From: Botryosphaeria dothidea
Taxonomy: Eukaryota; Ascomycota; Dothideomycetes; Botryosphaeriales; Botryosphaeriaceae
Direction: 5' to 3'
Assembly: GCA_011503125.2 (NCBI GenBank)
Contig: WWBZ02000062.1
Coordinates: 248,001-312,000 of the forward strand
DNA length: 64,000 bases
Shown here: positions 1-10,880 of the stretch, in pieces
Position numbering within the stretch: the stretch's first letter is position 1
Layout of the letters: each line of letters opens with the position of its first letter
Translations under genes and position numbers: made by a program
Notes under the pieces: model-generated
Seen by the model: the letters and a program-made list of their open reading frames with translations, nothing else
Told to the model about the DNA's origin: nothing
Database searches by the model: none

Positions 1-59
1 CATGAGAGGAAATCCATTCCGACTCCCGCCGTTTGGCTGGGTAGTTCTCTGACACTTAC

Positions 60-306
60 TGGGTGACTCCAAGCATTCAGTGGGTTGGTGGATGACTTGG
101 ACCAGTTTCGCGGGAGAGTTTCCGGGTCAACAACAAGCCTTGGATCATGGTACTCTGGCAAGCTCTTGATTTGTTCGGCGGTGGCATCCAGTCCATTGAG
201 CAGGTGCCTGTAGTGCTCCTCCTCATCTGGTGGCACTTTGACGTTGTGCTGGGCAGCAACGGCGCGCAGACGTTCGACATGCACTGGCTTGTTATCAGGA
301 CGAGTG
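60..306 (-). CDS. Amidase (acetamidase-type), N-terminal exon, partial
   Basis: One internal exon of an amidase-signature enzyme, which would hydrolyse an amide to acid plus ammonia. Translating the minus strand gives about 82 residues with the usual N-terminal layout of fungal amidases: a helical stretch with DEEEHYRHLLNG, then LPEYHDPRLV, then NPLNAWSH, which normally lies just before the catalytic core. The exon ends at a good donor (GTAAGT, at 59) and the intron runs off the left edge, so the Ser-Ser-Lys core is not in the window. The upstream acceptor is probably the CTGAAG ending at 307, because a stop codon lies in frame just before it. I could not place the first exon or the start codon. 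The gene faces the hydantoinase gene, which suggests shared nitrogen-source use. The family call rests on motif recognition only. Confidence 0.62.
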
Positions 307-309
307 CTT

Positions 310-1009
310 CAGAGTCGTGATTCAGAAAGTATGTACCTGTGGGCGGTCCTGAGCTGAGAAAAACCACCGACATGTTGGTGGCACACACGGATTTACTGTG
401 TCTAGCGGAGACGGTTGCGGTCTCACGCCCACATATCTCATGGCATCTGAGCTCGAGTCTGTCGGCAGGCCCGCGCTGTCGGCCATGGTCGCCGCGGGGC
501 GATTCGAGGCAGTGGCAGGTTGGAGATAGCGGCGAAGAGTGGGGAGGTTGCTACCTTATCTCTGGCCACGAGGCGCCAGGGCGCCATCTCCGTCAGGTAT
601 TCCCGGAAATGACAGGGGCGGATATTCTCTGGCAGATGGCAGGGAGCCGATGCGATTGGGCGATGGAGGATGTAGAGATGGCAGAGCGACGCGACGCAGC
701 GACGACGCGGTGCGACGCGCGTGAAAGTCGTTGCCGCATCAGGAATCGGCCCCCGCTGACTAACGCTTATCGTTGCCTTATCACCCGCCGTCTCCTCCAC
801 CTCCTCTGCCGCCGCCCGCCATGATAGGCACTGGTCCTGCCATTGGGGCTTGGCCCGGCGTCAGACGTCGCACCTATGTCGGGTTGTCAGCCATGTCTTC
901 GCCCTGTACCACGCGGCCCAAGAGTCAGCCCTCTGAGTCGCCGATGACTATTTCAGCATGCGGCCTCCCGGCTTACTTTCACGCCCCTCAAGATCGGTGA
1001 ACATCGCAC
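310..1009. other. Intergenic region between divergent amidase and hydantoinase genes
   Basis: This 700 bp stretch should hold the 5' end of the amidase gene (one or more short exons I could not fix) and the promoter of the hydantoinase gene. A CT-rich tract lies at about 785-820. I recognise no RNA gene or repeat. Confidence 0.4.
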
Positions 1010-4000
1010 ATGGCTTCCACCGAAAAAGGCTATCGCCTTGGCGTTGATGTTGGTGGAACCTTCACTGACATCTGCGTCATCACTCCCGAAGGCAAGACTG
1101 TCCGCGCAAAGGTCCCCACCAACGTTACCGATCAGAGTATTGCTGTCAAGGAGGGCGTCGATCAGGTCAGGAAGCTGCTGAAGGGGTCACACGGCTGGGA
1201 CGGCAAGTTTGACTACGTTCACCATGGCACAACCACCGCAACAAATGCCATTCTGGAGGGCAAAGGCGTCAAGACCGGTCTTATCGTCACCTCCGGCCAC
1301 AAGGACGTCTTGAGCATGAGGCGATCCCAGATCCCCGGTGGCCTGGGAGCCTGGATGAACTGGCAGCAACCTACTCCCATTGTGCCTCTCGAGAGGACTG
1401 TCGAAGCTCCCGAGCGTATTTCAATCCAGGGAGAAGTCGTTCGTCCCTTGAATACCGAAGCGTTCCGCGCAAGTCTTCAAGATCTGAAGCGCCAGAAGCC
1501 CGAGGCCATCTCCGTCAGCCTTCTCAACTCGTTTGCCAACAATGCCCATGAGGAGGCCATCAGGGAAATCGTCAATCAGGAATTCGGGCCAGAAGTCGAG
1601 GTTGTCACTTCCACAGAAATCCTTCCCGAAATCCAGGAGGTAAGCAAAATCTCTTCTTCCTGAATCATGATCCAGCCAGTGGTTCGCGGCAACTTTGAAC
1701 AGGCATCACTGATGCCTAGTAGTACGAGCGGACGGTCACCACAACCGCCAATGCCGTTGTCAAACCCATTGTCAAGAGGTACATGAGTGGCTTGAAGAAG
1801 CTGCTCGCTCCCGATACCGACACCATACGCATCCTCAAATCAGATGGCGATCTCACGTCCGTCGATCTCGCCGGAGAGCAGCCCGTGAACATCCTAATGA
1901 GCGGCCCTGCAGGAGGCGTCATCGGTGTCGGCCACGTCGTGTCCAAGAACACTCCGTTCAAGAATCTCATTACCCTCGACATGGGTGGCACTTCCACTGA
2001 CTGTGCTCTGATCCCCGGCACCAACGCAGTCCTCCGCCGCGAAACTGTGGTTGGACCTCTGACGGTCAAGGCTCCATCTGTCGACGTCCGCACGGTCGGC
2101 GCCGGCGGAGGTTCCATTGCGAACTACAACGCCCTGACTGCAGCCCTCCGTGTTGGACCTGAATCTGCTGGTGCAACGCCTGGCCCCGCAGCTTACGGCA
2201 AAGGTGGAAACCTTGCAACCGTCACGGATGCCAATCTTGTACTTGGCTACCTGCCCTCCAAGCTTCTCGGTGGCAAGTTCAGCCTCGACGTCCAAGCTGC
2301 TGCCACCGCCGTGGAGTCAATTGCCAACCAGATGGGCATGGGCGTTACTCAGGCCGCAGAGGGCATCATCAACCTCGTCAACGAGACCATGTACGGTGCA
2401 CTTCGACTTGTCTCGGTTGAGCAGGGATACGACCCCCGCGAATTTGCTCTCGTTGCCTTCGGAGGCGCTGGTCCCCTCCATGCCAACGCAGTCGGGAAGC
2501 TGCTTGGCGCCTTTCCCGTCATCGTCCCCCCCGCTCCTGGAATTCTTTGCGCTCAAGGAGACGCAACGACGAAGATGAGCCACGAGCAATCTTGCACCTA
2601 CATCAAACTCTTCTCCAATGTGTCTACGGAAGAGCTGAGGTCGGCCTACGGTGATCTCGAGTCGAGCTGCACAGATACAATGAAGAAATCGCTTGGAACT
2701 GACAGCCCTTCGCTGCAAGTCTCCTACCAGGCCGACATGCGGTACAAGGGCCAGGCATTGACGCTGACTGTTGATATGACAAAGGCTGACCTCATGTCTG
2801 AAACGTCCAAGCTCCTGTCTCTTCTCCGCGAGAAGTTTGCAGCCGCTCATGAGCAACAATTTAGCTTCTCTCTCCCAGATACCATTGACCTGGAGATCAT
2901 GCGTCTTCGCGTCAAGGCCACAGATGCGTCACCGGAGGTCACAATCCGGTCCATTGAAGATGCACCAAGCAGTGTTCCCCCTCAAACAGCCATTATTTCC
3001 CGCAGCCCCATCATGTGCAACGGCGAGAAGGTTGAGGCAATCTTCTGGGACCGCGCAGCGATCTCGAAGAAGGGCTACAAGCTCCCCGGCCCCTGCGTCG
3101 TCACCGAGATGGACTCGAACACGCTTATTCTTCCTGGTTTCACCGGAGAGATTGACAACATGGCCAACATCCTCATCCGGCCCGACGAGTCAGCACAGTC
3201 CTGGGTGGAAGAGCTGGTCGACACTCCAGACACCGCCAAGGAAGTCGTGGCCAACAACCCGCTCATCCCCACTCTTATTGCCAGCGCTCTGGGCAGTATC
3301 CGCCGTGAGATGGACACGCTCATGTTGAGGTGTGCGATGAGTCCAGCTATCCGAGACCAGCAGGACGAATTTAACGTCATCACCAATACCCGTGGCCAGA
3401 TGCTGGTGGGGCAGTTTGGCAGTTTCATCACACAATTTCTCAGGAACTGGAAAGGCACGATTGAGGAAGGTGATGTCTTCGTGACGAATGATGTTTATGA
3501 GACAGAGGGTGCAGTCTCTCATTTGAACGACGTCATCGTACTGCTTCCCATCTGGTACAATGGCAAGATTGTGGGCTGGGCTGCAAACTTTGGTCACTTG
3601 ACGTGAGTCTTCTGTTTATCATTCTTCATCGGCGAAGCTAATGCCGGACAGCGATGTACAGGGAAAGGTACCAGGCTCCATGAGTATCAACGCGACAACG
3701 ATCTTCGAAGATGGTCTCCAAATCCCATCTGTCAAACTCTACTCGAAGGGCGTCTTCAACAGCGATCTGATGACAGTGTTCTGCCGCAACAGCCGCATTC
3801 CTGAGTGGTTCCAAAGCGATGTCACCGCATTGGTAGCTGCTTGCAGGACTGCCGCCACACGTGTCTGCGAAGTGAGTCTTGTCCCTCTCCGAAACTGCAT
3901 CTTCCCAGTTGACAAATCCCAGCTCTGCGAGCGCTACGGCCCTGAAGTCTACCAAGCAGCCTGCGACAACCTCCTCGACCGCTGCCACGCGGCCATCGGC

Positions 4001-5290
4001 CAGATCATCGAAACGAAAATCGGCAACGAGCGCAGCAGCTTCACCGACTTCATCGACGACAACGGCCAGGGCGTGGGGCCGTGGGCCATCTCGTGCTCGA
4101 TGCAAAAGGACGGCAACCGCCTCATCTTCGACTGGGACGGCACCAGCCCGCAGGCCTCGACGTCCATGAACTACTACCTGTCGACGCCCATGTTCAAGAT
4201 GTTCATCGGCTACTTCCTGCTGGCCATCTACGACCCGCACTGCGTCGTCAACGACGGCTTCCACGCGCTCGTCGACCTGCGCATCCCCTCCGGCACCATC
4301 CTGCGCCCCATCCGGCCGGCAGCGCTCTCCTGCCGCACGCACCTGCTCGGCCGCATCATGGACGTGATCCAGGCGCTCTTCGGCCAGCGCAACGCCGCCT
4401 ACCGCGCGGCGGCCGGCTTCTCCGACTCGCCGCACCTCTTCTACAGCGGCTTCAAGCCGTCGGGCGAGTGGTTCCTGCTCTACCAGATTGGCTTCGGCGG
4501 GGTGCCGGCGCGCCCGGCCGGCGACGGGCCCGACTGCCACTGCCTCTTCCCGGCCATCAAGAGCATCCCGACCGAGAACATCGAGCTGTACTTCCCGCTG
4601 CTCGTCGAGGCCAACGAGAGCGTCGCGGACTCGGGCGGCGCGGGCTTCTTCCGCGGCGGCAACGCGCAGCGCACGCTGTACCGCTTCCTGTGCGCGGGCG
4701 AGGTCAGCATCCACGACGATCGCTGGCTGACCAAGCCGTGGGGGGTCAATGGCGGCGAGCCGGGGATGCGGTCGCGCAAGGGCGTGTGGCGGAATGGGAC
4801 GTATGGGACGGCGAGCCCGGAGTACGAGGTCTTGCCGAGCAAGATGGATCATTTGCGGGTGCGGCCGGGCGACGTGCTGGAGTGGGTGACGTGGGGGGGT
4901 GGCGGGTTGGGGGATCCGTTGACTAGGCCGGCGGAGATGGTGGCGCTGGAGGTGCATCGGAGGCTGGTTACGCTGGAGGGAGCGAAGCGGAACTATGGCG
5001 TTGTGGTCAGGCCGGAGGATTTCAGCGTTGATGAGGAGGCTACGGTGAAGCTGAGGGCGGAGATGCGCGGGGCGAGGTCGGCGGGGTGGGAGAAGGTGAG
5101 CTACAATCGCGGTGGAAGCTTGGAGGAGCTGTTGGAGAGGTGTGAGGAAGAGACGGGGATGAAAGCGCCCATCCCGCAATGGTTGGAGGATCCGTATGGA
5201 CCTCATGTTGCACAGGAGTATGTGGTAAATTGGTACAAGGAGATGAGGGAGAAGAAAGGCTGGGTGCTTGATGATGCAGGGAAGCTCTGA
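1010..5290 (+). CDS. Hydantoinase/5-oxoprolinase family protein (fused A and B domains)
   Basis: Predicted 1365-residue cytosolic enzyme of the ATP-dependent hydantoinase/oxoprolinase family, which opens lactam or hydantoin rings (5-oxoproline, N-methylhydantoin and similar). Four exons: 1010-1639, 1723-3602, 3652-3871, 3923-5290, with introns GTAAGC..TAG, GTGAGT..CAG and GTGAGT..CAG. The N-terminal domain opens with the phosphate-binding GVDVGGTFTD, followed by HHGTTTATNA. The HyuA core carries a second loop, DMGGTSTDCA, and GAGGGS. The HyuB half begins around residue 750 and includes RDQQDEFNVI, VTNDVY and, near the end, a glycine-rich GGGGLGDP. A and B halves are on one polypeptide, as in eukaryotic oxoprolinases, and the length is close to theirs. 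Substrate is not readable from sequence. The neighbouring divergent amidase supports a role in releasing nitrogen from cyclic amides. Confidence 0.88.
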
Positions 5291-5420
5291 AGGTGAAAGG
5301 GGGGAGAAGCGGCGGCTGTTTGCTTTTGGCGCTCAATTCATGGAATCCTTCATTTGCAAGCATATCGTTCTTCGCAGTTACACGTTTATCAAGACCGCGC
5401 TCAACCCACACCCTCTCAGC

Positions 5421-6020
5421 TCAACCCCTCAATTCCCCACTTGTACCGGCATCCCCACCTTCAAAAAAATCTCCCCTGTCAACCCCATCCCTCTTCCCCG
5501 TCAACTCCTCCATCTTCTCATTACAACTCACATACCGCCTACGCAACCACTACCTCCTCCCCCGCGTCAACAACATCACTGCATCCTCCGCCAAACTCAC
5601 CCTGTCCACCAACACCTGGCTTCCCAACTCGTCGCCAACCCCCTCCGCCAGCTCCATCGCCACGCCCCCCGGATGCACCGTATACGCAGCGCCCCTCCTT
5701 TCGCTCTCGATCGCAACGTTCTCCACGAACCGCAACACCGCCAACTTCGTCCGCACGTACGCCAACCCGCCCACGCCCGCCGCGACGACCGTCTTGAGCG
5801 AGGGCGCGAAGACGAGGGGGGAGAAGCGCCGGTGGGTCAGGAAGGCGGCGCGTACGTCTGGCTCCGTACGTGCGCCCGCCGGGTGCGGCGAAGGGCTCGA
5901 GAACGCCGGCGTTGCGGATGAGGGCGTCGTCGCGAACGCTGGTGGCGGATCTCTAGGGAACCCGTGGAGAATCGAAGAGATCGCTAAGAGATGGACTGGG
6001 AGGGTGCTGGTATCTCGGGG
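5421..6020 (-). pseudogene. Short-chain dehydrogenase relic (frameshift plus in-frame TAG)
   Basis: A decayed classical short-chain dehydrogenase/reductase. The minus strand shows DALIRNAG near 5900-5920 (the NNAG motif) in one frame. In a different frame follow the catalytic YVRTK (YxxxK), then YTVHPGGVAMEL and LVDRVSLAEDAVMLLTRGRR. An in-frame TAG at 5550-5552 sits where relatives usually have a charged residue, and the frame then continues for 42 codons with WLRRRYVSCNEKMEEL, the normal C-terminal pattern. The TGxxxGxG nucleotide-binding segment is missing. The frameshift, the missing N-terminus and the TAG together mean this is not a working enzyme. The C-terminus lies about 130 bp from the hydantoinase stop, and the two genes converge. 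Confidence 0.62.
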
Positions 6021-9000
6021 TCTCTCGAGTGACGCGTTGACTGGGGTTCCGGGATGGAGGGTATTGCGGGAGTGAGGAGCCAGCGGTCGCGGCTCCGTCG
6101 CTGTGCGAAATTTGGTTCGTGCATGCGGTGCACCGTCCATGCCGGGCGCCCGTACAACGCGCTATTCAGAGCTACACAAAGTTTAAGAGGGTTTCGTTAC
6201 TAACGCTAGGGTCTTTAAAGGCTGAGTATCATAGTTTGGGCTTCGTTCCTCTGCGGGTTTTGTCCCGGGGTGGGTTTTTGGATGCCAAGCATGGAGAGAC
6301 CGGTACATCGGATGCCGTCTATCTTGCCATCGGTTGTCGTTTCGCAAAGCTTGACAACCGTCTGCAGTGTGCACTTGAATACTTTACCATGATTCGTGTC
6401 GTGCGTGGAGTCGCGTTTCGATCAACGCCGAGAATTGGAAATCCGGGGAAATTCTTCTTGGCCTCGCGTATTGGAGCTTGCAATCGACTACTGTGGATGC
6501 TTGCATTTTAAGATCGGGATGCGGATTTACAAGGAGATTTTATTGCGTCATGTGGGGTCTTCCAGTCCGTCGGAGTCTGTGCTTCCAGTCGGAGTCTCGG
6601 AGTCGCCCTGCGAGGAACGGCAAAGACCTCGTACTCAAGACTAAGACATGTTGGAGGGATGAGATGTTTGGTATATTGCAGTCGTTGCCTGCTGGATGTT
6701 GTGTGCCGCATCTCCTCTGGCTTCTTTGGGCATGGCTTCCGTTGATCAAAGCGCCACACCTTGTTTTCATTGTTGTCAGGCACACGGACCAAGCGTCATG
6801 CGGGGTTCCAGCATGATTGTTATCCCTCAAGACGGGCGTCAGATGCTACGAGCGTGCTTTCGAGTGTCTAGTTCATTCACCGCATCCCACCATATTCGAC
6901 CGTGGGTATGCGCACAAATTAAACCCCTACCTTGAACCTGTCGCCTGGTAAGCTAGACGTTGCCTTTCTTGTGCACAATCTTCATGAGGCCATCGTATAC
7001 CATGGTGAAAATTTCTTAGTCCCAAGCATCCGCTGAGGACTGAAACTTGTTGTTGACTCGGTCTTTTTGAAGTAATTGACAGACAAATGTTGGCTGTTGG
7101 CAGACCACGCGAAACCACAACATCTCTTTGATTTCGACCTGATCCAAAGTGCGTCGACTTGAAAAAGAAGATGAGAAACCGGAGAAATTGAGCAAATTGT
7201 GCCGGGCTCGTGACGAAAGAGAAAACATCCACCACACCTTGAACCAACCTTTCCTGATTATTCTGTTTTGGGAGATGGCGAATGTGGCACCCAAACCACT
7301 TCAGGAAGTAGTGCGGAGGTCGAAGCCCCTTCAGGAAGGCAAAAAGACTAGTGAGTGGGATTAGGCGCCGCGACACACGCTAAAAGAAACTCAACGGGCG
7401 GCCATCTCTTTTGTGGATGGTATGGCCAACAGCCTCGACTACGGCGTCAAGATCACTAGAAGAGTTCATTGATATGTTCATGTGGTATTGATAGATACGG
7501 CAGCTGCGTTATGAGCCCCTTGACCATAGTCGCCGAGGATCTGTGTGGAATTGGGAAGGTGGGCGAACGACGGACTGAGATCCGAACAGAACGCGAACTT
7601 CAAAAACCTCGTGACAAGATCCACTACAACTTCAAACCATGGAAGCGAGTCCGGAAACGATTCTATGCGGAAGTTGACTTCCTCGCGAGATTTCGGGCGC
7701 ATCCACTGAACGTCGTCGCGCCTCCGATTTCTCCCGCACCGCATCCTTCTTGGACCACTCCTCTCCACTTTTTTCTGCTCGGAATGTGTCCGCGATGCTT
7801 ACAACACATCGCGAGAGTAAGTTTACCTCCTATGATGAGAATTTGCTCCGCAATCGCTGCTTGCAGTGAATCTCTCCTTCTCTTTCGACGCTTGCGGCCT
7901 TGCACAGCTGGGCTCAGGGCATATTGCCAAGGCTACTCCTAGTCTTACGGCCGACATGGACCTGAAGGATTTCTTTCCATTCTTTTTGGTGGACAGCTTC
8001 TATCTCCTGCAATGAAGACAAGTGTTCCGCTGCAAGTGCCACTGCATCGCAACGCGAGAGCTCTCCATAAAATCTCGAGACGACTTTCCGGGATTGACAA
8101 GAAGAGAAAGCGATCTGCAAGTTTACTTCTTTGAGAGGCTGTCTCCTGAAATTGGGCTGTCAGGGAGCCCCACCTCCGCTATAGTATGTGCGTTCAGCGG
8201 GCGATGAGATCGCGAAGTACTTGAAACGCTCTCAACCGCTGCGAGGTCTCAGCTGAATGCCAGCACTCTACCGAGTGCTCCTTCCGACAAGGGCTTGCAA
8301 TGAATACATTGCTGCTGGATGTTGTGGAGAAGAGGTTGAGACCGAGGTGAAAACACTTGTTCGAAAAATGGCACCAGCTCCGGACTGGCAATGCGGCGGC
8401 CCGTCGGCTGTAAGGAATGCCCCTGAAGAATGTCAGCCACAGTTCGGCGCCGCAGACGCCATCTGCGAACGAATCCCCACGGGACCGGAGGTTGGACCGC
8501 AGGCGTGAAAATTCTTTTCAGCCGTCATGTTTCGCCGTTGAAAACACTTGGGATGGTTGTGGCAGCTGGGACAGGTCACACCACATGTATAAAGGACAAG
8601 ATAGGCGACCGTCAGACTGACACAGGGCGAACAAGAGCGCGCTCGCGAACCCGGTGGCCGGTACGAGACAAGTCGGACAGGCTCGGCTTGCTGACTCGGC
8701 CGGAGCGTCGGCAGGGGATCATCGCCGTTTTCGCACACTTCCTCTGGGTTTTCGGTCCGGCGGGATCGGGACATGCACGGAGCCGTTCTCAGCATTTCTT
8801 GGAACCATTAGACAGGCCTGCTTACAGATGCTTGGAAATCTCACCACCGCCCATCGGAAGGAACGCTACGAGCAAAGCGGAAGCACGCTCGTTTGCCAGC
8901 AAGATCCACGGCACCAATGCATCGACGCGATAGATAAGCGTCTGACGGCTGGAATATGCTTAAATCCGCCTGCATTTCTGCTCTTAACGGCAGCGTTTTC

Positions 9001-9560
9001 GATAGGTGAACCTTCTTGACGGAATGCGCTGCGGCGGCTACGTGCTGCAGCCACAGCCTTACAGGAAGGTCCAGATCGACACTGTCATTTATCTCCATTA
9101 GCGAACACGGAGCTTTGTTTCAATGTTCTACACAGCCGACGAATCACAAGAGGGCGCACTGATTGAAACGGCGGCCAAGACGTTGCCAAGCTCCAGTTCC
9201 TGCGCGCTCGGCGGTTTGAAAACGCACGGCGATTCGGATTTCTAGAACCTCCGGCACCTTCCGCTTTGACCTAGCTCCTGCTCGCGTCTTGGAGATTCGT
9301 ACCGCAGCAGCTTTTCGCGGCTATCTCGACTTCTCCTCCCTAATCCGCCGCTATCGCTGCCGTTGCTTGCCCGATCCGGCAATGCGGGCCCGACCACCCT
9401 TCATGCCCTGACATCAGCCGTGCGGCGCCCAGCTGTGTTATCAAACTAGCCGACAGCCTGGGCGTACGATGTTCTGGAATGTGCACATGGCAGCCCACAT
9501 CCAGATCCAAGGCTGTGGCGGCCAAGCTCGGGGCCGGCACCTCAAGTCTTCAGGCCTCCG
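6021..9560. other. Long intergenic region, no gene recognised
   Basis: About 3.5 kb with only short, mutually overlapping reading frames and no family motif, tRNA or tandem array that I can see. The final 400 bp before 9671 become pyrimidine-rich and form the promoter side of the oxidase gene. Confidence 0.45.
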
Positions 9561-9568
9561 ATATAAGT
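9561..9568 (+). promoter_or_regulatory. TATA-like box of the hydroxy-acid oxidase gene
   Basis: ATATAAGT lies about 105 bp upstream of the ATG at 9671 and is followed by a CT-rich stretch, a common fungal core-promoter layout. Inference from position only. Confidence 0.4.
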
Positions 9569-9670
9569 AGGCTTCTTTTTCCTGGTGTTTCAATCCCATC
9601 CCTACGCTCTCTATTCAGTCCCACTGGTTGTCACTCTTTGAACGCTGGGCGTTCCCGCAGATCCATCACC

Positions 9671-10880
9671 ATGTTGCTCCAAGGTCTCTCCGTTGCTCTC
9701 CTGGCTCAGTCCGCTCTTGCGGCCCGTCCCTTCCTCAACGAGCCCGACACTGGCATCCAAGAGGTGCTGAGCGACCTCCAGCCCGGCGAGCTGCCCAACA
9801 TCACTTCCATCGTGGGCCTCAACGACTTCGAATATGTCGCCCGCAACAAGATGAACCTGTCCAGCTACACCTACTACCGCAACGGCGCCGCCGGCGAGTG
9901 GTCCTACCGCAACAACCTCGAGGCCTACGAGCGCGTCCGCTTCCGGCCGCGCGTGCTGGTCGACATCACCAAGATCGAGCAGACGCTGCCCACCACCCTG
10001 CTGGGCCACAACGTGTCCGCGCCCTTCTTCATCTCGCCGTGCGCGCGCGCCGGCTACGCCCACGACGACGGCGAGATCAACTTCATCAAGGCCGCCGCCG
10101 CCGAGAACATCCTGTACATGGTGTCCGACTTCTCGAGCAAGTCCAAGGACGAGATCCAGGCGGCCAAGAAGGCCGGGCAGCTACTCTTCCAGCAGACGTA
10201 CGTGCAGGACAGCCTGGACGCGGTGCGCGAGCAGCTGCAGGCGGCCGAGAAGGCCGGCTTCGCGGCCATCGTGCTGACCGTCGACTCGGCCGCCGACGGC
10301 AACCGCCACCGCGCCGCGCGCTTCGGCGTGGGCAGCGCCGACGCCAGCTACACCTACTTCACCTGGGACTACTACCAGCAGCTGCGCAACATGACGCGCC
10401 TGCCCATCATCCCCAAGGGCATCATGAGCGTCGAGGACGCGCAGAAGGCCGTCGAGGTCGGCGCGCCCGCCATCTTCCTGTCCAACCACGGCGGCCGCCA
10501 GCTCGACGGCGTGCCCTCGCCGCTCGAGATCGCGCTCGAGATCCACGAGCAGGCGCCCGACGTGTTCAAGCAGACCGAGGTCTTCGCCGACGGCGGCGTG
10601 CGCTACGGCTCCGACGCCATCAAGCTGCTCGCGCTCGGCGTCAAGGCCGTTGGCATGGGTCGTCCGTTCATGTACTCGAATGTCTATGGCCAGGAGGGTG
10701 TCGCCAAGGCTATTCAGCTGATGAAGCACGAGCTGGCCATTGACGCTGGTAATCTTGGCGTTCCCGATTTGAAGAAGATCGATACCCGCTATGTGAGTCT
10801 CCTTGAACATTTTGGACGGTCTTTGGGCGTTGCTAATATCTCGATAGGTCAACTACAACTTCAACCACTGGTACAGCTAA
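9671..10880 (+). CDS. Secreted FMN-dependent alpha-hydroxy-acid oxidase/dehydrogenase
   Basis: 384-residue member of the lactate oxidase / glycolate oxidase / flavocytochrome b2 flavin-domain family, which oxidises L-2-hydroxy acids such as lactate to 2-oxo acids. Exons 9671-10792 and 10848-10880, intron GTGAGT..TAG; the last exon adds only VNYNFNHWYS. The chosen ATG gives a clear signal peptide (MLLQGLSVALLAQSALA), so the protein should enter the secretory pathway, unlike most family members, which are cytosolic, peroxisomal or mitochondrial. Family motifs: NKMNLSSY at the start of the barrel, FQQTYVQD, LTVDS, IPKGIMS, the catalytic SNHGGRQLDG with the active-site His and Arg, and FADGGVRYGSDAIK with GMGRPF binding the FMN phosphate. 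There is no cytochrome b5 domain, so oxygen is a likely electron acceptor. Codon use is very GC-rich. Confidence 0.9.

Noticed and set aside
3638..5206. 522-codon minus-strand frame opposite the hydantoinase
   Set aside because: Shadow frame in GC-rich coding DNA; low complexity (Arg/Ala/Val) and no domain.
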